From the NCBI GenBank assembly GCA_902782885.1, contig CACZOW010000275.1, positions 1 to 11,134 on the forward strand: 11,134 nucleotides of DNA. Direction: 5' to 3'. The position numbers and the translations under genes are program-made. The notes under the pieces are model-generated. The model worked only from the letters and a program-made list of their open reading frames with translations, searched no databases and was not told where the DNA came from. How positions within the stretch are numbered: position 1 is the first letter of the stretch; each line of letters begins with the position of its first letter. Of the stretch, positions 6,353 through 11,134 are shown in pieces. This stretch comes from an uncultured Ruminococcus sp. (lineage in GTDB: Bacteria > Bacillota > Clostridia > UBA1212 > UBA1255).

Positions 6353-7503
6353 AATGACGCACCTCCTTTCCCGTTGTCAGCATCCGCGGCCGGTGTGCGT
6401 TTGCGGAAATGCAATTTATACCGGATAAAGAACTCGCAGCCTATTACGAAGAACAGGACAATGCCGATCACCACGTTCGGGAAAGCAAAGCTGACTCCGA
6501 ATTTAGTGGCGATCTGCCCCGCGCCCTGATTCAGGAACGCCAGCAGCAGCGCGGTCAATATCATAATGAACGGATTGAACTTGGCCAGCCAAGCCACGAT
6601 GATCGCCGTAAATCCGCGGCCGCCCACGCTGGTGACCGTGACCGAGTGATCCAGCGCCGCCACCATCATAAAGCCCGCCAGACCGCAGAGCACGCCGGAA
6701 AGCACCATTGTCCGGACAATGACTTTCTTGACATTGACGCCGATATACCGGGCCGTGCGCTGGCTTTCGCCTACCACAGAGATCTCGTAGCCGGGTTGAC
6801 TGTAATACAGGTACACGAACATGAACACCGTCGAGGCCAGTGTGACTAGGATCAGCAGCACGTAACTGTTGCCCAGTTCGGGCAGATGGCCTTTGGGGAG
6901 CTCGCCCAGTACGCTGGAGCCGTCCGGCGTCCATTTGACCAGGCAGTACGCCACAAAATAGGTGGCCACATAGTTCATCATAAGTGTGAACAGCGTTTCG
7001 TTGGCATTCCACAGCGCCTTGAAGATCGCGGGAATGACCGCCCAGATCACGCCGGCGATCAGTGATGCTACCAGCATCAGCAGGAGCAGCAGCCAGTTAT
7101 ATTCTTTAGGGATTTTGTCGCCCAGATAGATCACGACCGCCACCGCCGCCAGCGCGCTGATCAGCACCTGACCTTCGGCGCCGATATTCCAGAAGCGCAT
7201 ACGGAACGCCGGCGTCAACGCCAGCCCGATCAGCAGCAGTATCGCCGTGTCCTTCGCCAGTTTCCACAGACGGAGGTTTGCGGACATGGCATTTACGCCG
7301 AATATACCTTCAAAAAACTTTTTAAGGAAATTTGCCGGATCCGCACCGATCAGCAGGTACGCCAGCACCGAACTGAGCAGGAACGCGATAACCACCGCGG
7401 CGGCCCGGATAAGGATGCCCTTCCAGGGGGCCATTGACGACCTGCGGGTTATATGTATCAGAGGTTCTTTTACCGCGCCGGAATGCTTCGTTGTCGCAGC
7501 CAT
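6349..7503 (-). CDS. ABC transporter permease, purine nucleoside uptake type (NupP-like)
   Basis: The 384-residue membrane protein is the larger permease of the transporter. A polar N-terminus of about 28 residues precedes the first membrane segment (about 31-53). Family motifs are FWNIGAEGQVLISA (104-117), NETLFTLMMNYVATY (168-182) and the coupling loop VVGESQRTARYIGVNV (243-258). The C-terminal tail is basic and cytoplasmic. Its ATG shares one base with the TAA of the ATPase gene, and GGAGG lies 9 nt upstream, so coupled translation is likely. It should pair with the NupQ-like permease and the double-domain ATPase. Which purine compound is carried is not readable from the sequence. Confidence 0.88.
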   Translation of the reverse strand: MAATTKHSGAVKEPLIHITRRSSMAPWKGILIRAAAVVIAFLLSSVLAYLLIGADPANFLKKFFEGIFGVNAMSANLRLWKLAKDTAILLLIGLALTPAFRMRFWNIGAEGQVLISALAAVAVVIYLGDKIPKEYNWLLLLLMLVASLIAGVIWAVIPAIFKALWNANETLFTLMMNYVATYFVAYCLVKWTPDGSSVLGELPKGHLPELGNSYVLLILVTLASTVFMFVYLYYSQPGYEISVVGESQRTARYIGVNVKKVIVRTMVLSGVLCGLAGFMMVAALDHSVTVTSVGGRGFTAIIVAWLAKFNPFIMILTALLLAFLNQGAGQIATKFGVSFAFPNVVIGIVLFFVIGCEFFIRYKLHFRKRTPAADADNGKGGASL

Positions 7504-9086
7504 TATAACGCGCCTCCTTCCGTACCGTCATCCGCAGAGTCTGAGCCTTCATCGTGCGACTTGGTCATAAGGAAACCCACTTCCTCTTTCGTGGCGCAGC
7601 GCGGATCCACTATGCCCGCGACCCGGCCGGAATTCAATACCAGCAGGCGGTCCGAGAGCGCCAGCAGCACATCCAGATCTTCGCCGACAAACAAAACGGC
7701 CACTCCATGCGATTTTTGCTCGTTGAGCAGATTATAAATGGCGTATGAGGAGTTGATATCCAGTCCGCGCACGGGGTACGCCGCCATGAGCAGCGACGGC
7801 GCCGAGGCGATCTCGCGACCGACCAGGATCTTCTGGACGTTGCCTCCCGAGAGCCGGCTGACCGGAGTGCGGAGGTTCGGGGTGACAACGCTGAGATCGT
7901 CAACGATATCCTGCGCCAACTGCCGCGGCGTTCCTCTGTCGAGCAGGTTCAGCGGGCCGTTCCGGTAGCTGCGGAGCATAACGTTGTCCGTTATATCCAT
8001 ACTGCCCACCAGTCCCATGCCCAGCCGGTCTTCGGGCACGAACGACAGCCGCACGCCCAGTTCGCGTATCTGAAGCGGCGTCTTTTTGCGCAGATTCACC
8101 GTTTCACCGGTCTTGGGATCGTTGTACAGGATCTCGCCGCTGTCCGGGTTGTAAATACCGGCAATAGCTTCCAGCAGTTCACGCTGCCCGCTGCCGGCAA
8201 TTCCCGCGATGCCCAGGATCTCGCCGCCGTTGGCGGAAAACGTGACATCGTTCAACACCGGAAGGCCTTCTTCGTTCAGGCCGGACAGGTGCGACACCGT
8301 CAGCCGCCACACCGTATCTTTCGGCTCGGGCCGGTCAATGTTCAGGCTGATCTTCTTGCCCACCATCATTTCGGTGAGCGAGCTTTCCGTGCTTTCCGCG
8401 GTATTGACGGTGGCAATATGTTCGCCTTTCCTCAGCACCGCGACCCGGTCGGATATTGACAGCACTTCATGCAGTTTATGAGTGATTATAATTATGGATT
8501 TGCCGTCCGCCTTCATCCGGCGCAGCACGTCAAACAGCTTGGCGGTCTCCTGCGGCGTCAACACTGCCGTGGGCTCATCCAGTATCAATATATCCGCGCC
8601 GCGGTACAGTACTTTAAGTATCTCCACCGTCTGTTTCTGCGACACGGACATTTCGTGAATTTTCTCTTTGGGATCTATATTGAAACCGTAGCGGTCGCAG
8701 AGTTCGCGGACCCGCTCGTTTACGTTCTTAATGTTGTATTTGCTGCCGTCGTTGACGCCCAGCACGATGTTTTCCGCCGCGGAAAACAGATCGACCAGCT
8801 TAAAATGCTGATGGATCATTCCGATCTTGTGGTCAAACGCGTCTTTCGGGGACCGGATAACGACCTCTTCCCCGTTGATTAATATCTGGCCTTCATCGGG
8901 GAAATAAATGCCCGCCACCATGTTCATCAGGGTGGTCTTGCCGGATCCGTTTTCCCCCAGCAGCGCCAGTATCTCGCCGCGGCGCAGCTCAAGATCTACA
9001 TTATTGTTGGCTTTGATCGAGCCGAAAGATTTGGAAATGCCCCGGAGCTCCAGCACCGGCTGCATTTGCGTACCTGCGTATTCCAT
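7503..9086 (-). CDS. ABC transporter ATPase with two nucleotide-binding domains (NupO/RbsA type)
   Basis: The 527-residue protein energises nucleoside uptake at the inner face of the membrane. Domain 1 has Walker A GENGSGKTT (44-52), Q-loop Q93, a signature SVSQKQ (147-152), Walker B ILILDEP (166-172) and an H-loop histidine near 203. Domain 2 has GIAGSGQRE (295-303) in place of a lysine-bearing Walker A, signature LSGGNVQK (412-419) and PVRGLD at the Walker B site. The weak second site is normal for this family, so catalysis is expected mainly at domain 1. The ATG at 9086 is chosen because GGAGG lies 6 nt upstream and the protein then starts just before the first strand. A frame open up to 9131 would run into the upstream terminator hairpin. 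It lies downstream of that hairpin and overlaps the next permease gene by 1 nt. Confidence 0.92.
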   Translation of the reverse strand: MEYAGTQMQPVLELRGISKSFGSIKANNNVDLELRRGEILALLGENGSGKTTLMNMVAGIYFPDEGQILINGEEVVIRSPKDAFDHKIGMIHQHFKLVDLFSAAENIVLGVNDGSKYNIKNVNERVRELCDRYGFNIDPKEKIHEMSVSQKQTVEILKVLYRGADILILDEPTAVLTPQETAKLFDVLRRMKADGKSIIIITHKLHEVLSISDRVAVLRKGEHIATVNTAESTESSLTEMMVGKKISLNIDRPEPKDTVWRLTVSHLSGLNEEGLPVLNDVTFSANGGEILGIAGIAGSGQRELLEAIAGIYNPDSGEILYNDPKTGETVNLRKKTPLQIRELGVRLSFVPEDRLGMGLVGSMDITDNVMLRSYRNGPLNLLDRGTPRQLAQDIVDDLSVVTPNLRTPVSRLSGGNVQKILVGREIASAPSLLMAAYPVRGLDINSSYAIYNLLNEQKSHGVAVLFVGEDLDVLLALSDRLLVLNSGRVAGIVDPRCATKEEVGFLMTKSHDEGSDSADDGTEGGAL

Positions 9087-9112
9087 GGTTGTCCTCCGCA
9101 AATGTGCGCAAT

Positions 9113-9153
9113 AAAAAATCAGGAAAGGCAAGTGTTGCGCCTGCCTTTCCTGA
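9113..9153 (-). terminator. Intrinsic terminator-like hairpin between the binding-protein and ATPase genes
   Basis: On the minus strand a perfect 12-bp stem, TCAGGAAAGGCA with TGCCTTTCCTGA (9153-9142 with 9130-9119), encloses an 11-nt loop and is followed at once by TTTTTT (9118-9113). It starts 15 nt after the stop of the binding-protein gene and ends 26 nt before the ATPase start. Within a single operon such an element would end most transcripts after the binding-protein gene or protect its 3' end, giving more binding protein than membrane complex. Confidence 0.9.
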
Positions 9154-9168
9154 GGCGGTCAAGTGAGA

Positions 9169-10374
9169 TCAGAATTTGGTATTGATTCTGTGGATGCCGT
9201 CGATCTCAAGATCGAAATACGGAGCGGATCTGTACTCAGACTCGTGGAAGTATCCGTCTTTGATAACTTCAGTATCGCCGACATAGTCGCCCATATCGTC
9301 AACATCAGCAAGGTAAGTGGTCAGTTCTTTGCCGTCAACAGTGAAGTTCTTGGTGTCGAACACATGGATGGTGCCGTTGTCAAGTTTAGCTTTGTACTCG
9401 TCGATGATCTTCTGGGTATCGGCGGCAGCGGCTTTGGTGTTGACGTCGGTCAGTTTAACGGATCCGGTCTTAAGCGTGCCGGTCCAGTCGGTATCGATGG
9501 CTTTGCCGTCCATGACCTGCTTGCAGATATATTCAACGTACGGAGCCCAGTCGATCCTGGAAGAAACGATGAAGGTATTGGGGCAGGCGGTAGCGGTGGA
9601 ACCGTTGTAGGATACGTTGGGAACACTGGCGTCTTCGCAGGCGGAAGGAGCACCCATCGAGTCAGCGTGCTGGCTGATAAGTACGCAGCCCATGGAGATC
9701 AGCGCCTTGGCGGCGTTTCTCTCTTCGGTCTCATCGTACCAGGAACCGGTGAACTGAACTTCCATCGTAACTTCGGGAACGATCTCTTTAACGCCAAGAT
9801 AGAAGGAGGTGTAACCGGAAACCACTTCGGCGTAAGTGAAGGCGCCGACGTAACCGATCTTCGGAACGACGGTGCTGTCAGCTTCCATCATTTCTTTAAG
9901 CTTGAGACCGGCGGCAATACCGGCAAGGTATCTGCCTTCGTAAATGGAAGCGAACGCGTTGTGATAGTTGTCAAGTTTCTCGGTGTGCGCCTTGGTACCG
10001 GTAGCATGGCAGAACTGCACATCCTTGAATTCCTTTGCAGCCTTGATCATGTAGGTCTCGTGACCGAAGCTGTCGGCGAAGATAACGTTGCAGCCTTCAG
10101 CGACAAGGTCTTTTGCGGCCTCGTAGCACTCGTTGCCCTCGGGGACGCCCTTCTTAATGATGACCTGCTCATCGGAAAGGCCGAGCGATTTCTGCGCGTC
10201 TTTAACGGCGTTGATGAAGTTGAGGTCGTAGGTGGACGATTCGTCGTGGAGCAGTATCACGCCCAGTTTGAAATCGGCCTTGCTGATGCCTTTGGATTTG
10301 CAGCCCGCGAAGCCAACGCAAAGCGCGACTACCATCACGATTGCCAGGCAGAGAGAAAGAACTTTCTTCAACAT
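9169..10374 (-). CDS. BMP-family substrate-binding lipoprotein of a purine nucleoside ABC transporter
   Basis: The 401-residue protein starts with a lipoprotein signal: MLKKV, a hydrophobic stretch and the lipobox GFAGC with the lipidated cysteine at about residue 25. The mature part shows BMP/PnrA-family segments: KLGVILLHDESSTYDLNFINAVKDA near the mature N-terminus, then GCNVIFADSFGHE and IYEGRYLAGIAAGL. It would capture purine nucleosides outside the membrane for the permease pair. The ATG at 10374 is preferred over the one at 10383, because GGAGG ends 10 nt from it but only 1 nt from the other. The spacer to xpt is about 100 bp and holds only a weak GC hairpin. No clear promoter was found there. 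The gene ends in a terminator-like hairpin. Codons ending in T or A look more frequent than in neighbouring genes, which may reflect high expression. Confidence 0.9.
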   Translation of the reverse strand: MLKKVLSLCLAIVMVVALCVGFAGCKSKGISKADFKLGVILLHDESSTYDLNFINAVKDAQKSLGLSDEQVIIKKGVPEGNECYEAAKDLVAEGCNVIFADSFGHETYMIKAAKEFKDVQFCHATGTKAHTEKLDNYHNAFASIYEGRYLAGIAAGLKLKEMMEADSTVVPKIGYVGAFTYAEVVSGYTSFYLGVKEIVPEVTMEVQFTGSWYDETEERNAAKALISMGCVLISQHADSMGAPSACEDASVPNVSYNGSTATACPNTFIVSSRIDWAPYVEYICKQVMDGKAIDTDWTGTLKTGSVKLTDVNTKAAAADTQKIIDEYKAKLDNGTIHVFDTKNFTVDGKELTTYLADVDDMGDYVGDTEVIKDGYFHESEYRSAPYFDLEIDGIHRINTKF

Positions 10375-10475
10375 TGTTTTCATTCCTCCAAAAAAGAATT
10401 TCTATGATCTCCGGCCGTTTCCGCAGCCGCGCGATCCGGTATTAAATAATTTGAGGGCGGTCCCCCTCCCGCGTT

Positions 10476-11048
10476 TTAGCAGAAGCTGATTCCGTCCTCC
10501 GCATCCATCGATGCTATCCGGGCCATGGATTCGATGCGCAGTCCTTCCGCGCGCAGTTCGTTTCCGCCGCCCTGGTATTCTTTTTCTATCGCGATCCCGG
10601 CTCCGACTACTTTTGCCCCCGCTTTTTTACAGATCTCCAGGAGCGCCCGGAGCGCGCAGCCGTTGGCCAGGAAGTCGTCCGCCAGCAGCACCGTATCGTT
10701 TTCGGTCAGGTACTCTTTCGATACGACCATAGTGTAGTCGTTGTTATGGGTGTACGAGTGCGCTTTCGCGCTCCACACGCCGTCGGCAATATTCGACGTT
10801 TTCGCTTTCTTGGCAAACAGCGCGGGACAATGCAGGTGATTCGCGACGAAGCAGGCGATCGCTATTCCGCTGGCTTCCGTGGTGAGCACTTTCGTGACTC
10901 CCAGGCCGCTGAAGCGGGCGGCAATTTCGGCGCCGACAGCATCCAACAGTTCAGTGTCGAGCTGGTGGTTAAGGAAGGAATCTACTTTGAGCACATCGCC
11001 GGGAAACACCTTCCCGTCTTTGCGTATCCTCTCTTCCAAAAGCTGCAA
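10476..11048 (-). CDS. xpt: Xanthine phosphoribosyltransferase
   Basis: It joins xanthine to PRPP to make XMP, salvaging purines in the cytoplasm. The 190-residue protein closely follows Bacillus Xpt (194 residues): KVDSFLNHQLD (21-31), TTEASGIAIA (56-65) and the PRPP loop VLLADDFLANG (120-130), followed by GAGIAIEKEYQGGGNEL. The start is a TTG at 11048. It gives MQLLEERIRKDG, which lines up with the Bacillus N-terminus without a gap, and AGGAGGGAGG (11067-11058) ends 9 nt before it. Alternatives are a TTG at 11057, directly behind that site, and an ATG at 11078 with no Shine-Dalgarno. The frame is open to 11108, but that codon overlaps the promoter. It is the first gene of the purine operon, and the xanthine specificity is inferred from similarity. 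Confidence 0.93.
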   Translation of the reverse strand: MQLLEERIRKDGKVFPGDVLKVDSFLNHQLDTELLDAVGAEIAARFSGLGVTKVLTTEASGIAIACFVANHLHCPALFAKKAKTSNIADGVWSAKAHSYTHNNDYTMVVSKEYLTENDTVLLADDFLANGCALRALLEICKKAGAKVVGAGIAIEKEYQGGGNELRAEGLRIESMARIASMDAEDGISFC

Positions 11049-11096
11049 CGCGGTCAACCTCCCTCCTGCACAGCGCATGAAAAAGAATATATAGGA

Positions 11097-11125
11097 AGTA
11101 TACCACATCCGCGAAAAAAAAGCAA
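11097..11125 (-). promoter_or_regulatory. Candidate SigA promoter of the xpt operon
   Basis: On the minus strand TTGCTT (11125-11120) is followed after 17 bp by TATACT (11102-11097; 5 of 6 to the -10 consensus). The spacer holds a T-run. The predicted start near 11090 leaves about 40 nt before the xpt TTG, so no purine riboswitch fits between them. Sequence further upstream is outside the window. Confidence 0.65.
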
Positions 11126-11134
11126 GAAATTTCG

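Noticed and set aside
7503..9086. Defective ATPase because the second Walker A lacks lysine
   Set aside because: A degenerate second nucleotide site is normal in RbsA/NupO-type double-domain ATPases; the first site is complete.
9163..10407. A 414-codon open frame on the plus strand, antisense to the BMP lipoprotein gene
   Set aside because: It is the mirror of a gene with a clear lipoprotein signal and family motifs. The product is a low-complexity Val/Gly/Asp-rich chain with no known domain.

Overview
The window looks like chromosome from a GC-rich member of the Clostridia (Bacillota). This is an inference from family resemblance: a Bacillus/Clostridium-type xanthine phosphoribosyltransferase, a BMP-family lipoprotein with a lipobox, strong AGGAGG-type Shine-Dalgarno sites and SigA-like promoters. 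No rRNA, tRNA or CRISPR array was seen.

Two gene blocks point towards each other. The plus-strand block (212-4515) is an aspartate-family amino-acid cluster: threonine synthase (thrC), homoserine dehydrogenase (hom) and aspartate kinase (lysC). These are the first step, the branch-point reduction and the last step of threonine synthesis. Homoserine kinase (thrB) and aspartate-semialdehyde dehydrogenase (asd) are not in the window. Upstream of thrC lie three 20-bp tandem repeats that resemble the end of an IS21-family element (1-93), a candidate promoter (117-145) and a long-range inverted repeat that covers the thrC ribosome binding site.

The minus-strand block (11048 down to 4901) is a purine salvage and uptake operon. 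Its order is xanthine phosphoribosyltransferase (xpt), a BMP-family substrate-binding lipoprotein, a double-domain ABC ATPase, two ABC permeases and, last, a hotdog acyl-CoA thioesterase. A good promoter precedes xpt, with only about 40 nt of leader and so no room for a purine riboswitch. A strong intrinsic terminator-like hairpin sits between the binding-protein gene and the ATPase gene. It would let the binding protein be made in excess over the membrane complex. The ATPase and both permease genes overlap by 1 and 4 nt, so they are probably translationally coupled.

The two blocks converge on a 385-bp gene-free stretch (4516-4900). It holds the most unusual feature of the window: four hairpin modules of exactly 37 bp, each with near-identical 11-bp arms (TGGGACAAAAA / TTTTTGTCCCA) around a 15-nt interior whose sequence varies but whose length does not. 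The modules are centred 85, 85 and 74 bp apart. They may act as a stacked terminator, mainly for the minus-strand operon, or belong to a dispersed palindromic repeat family.
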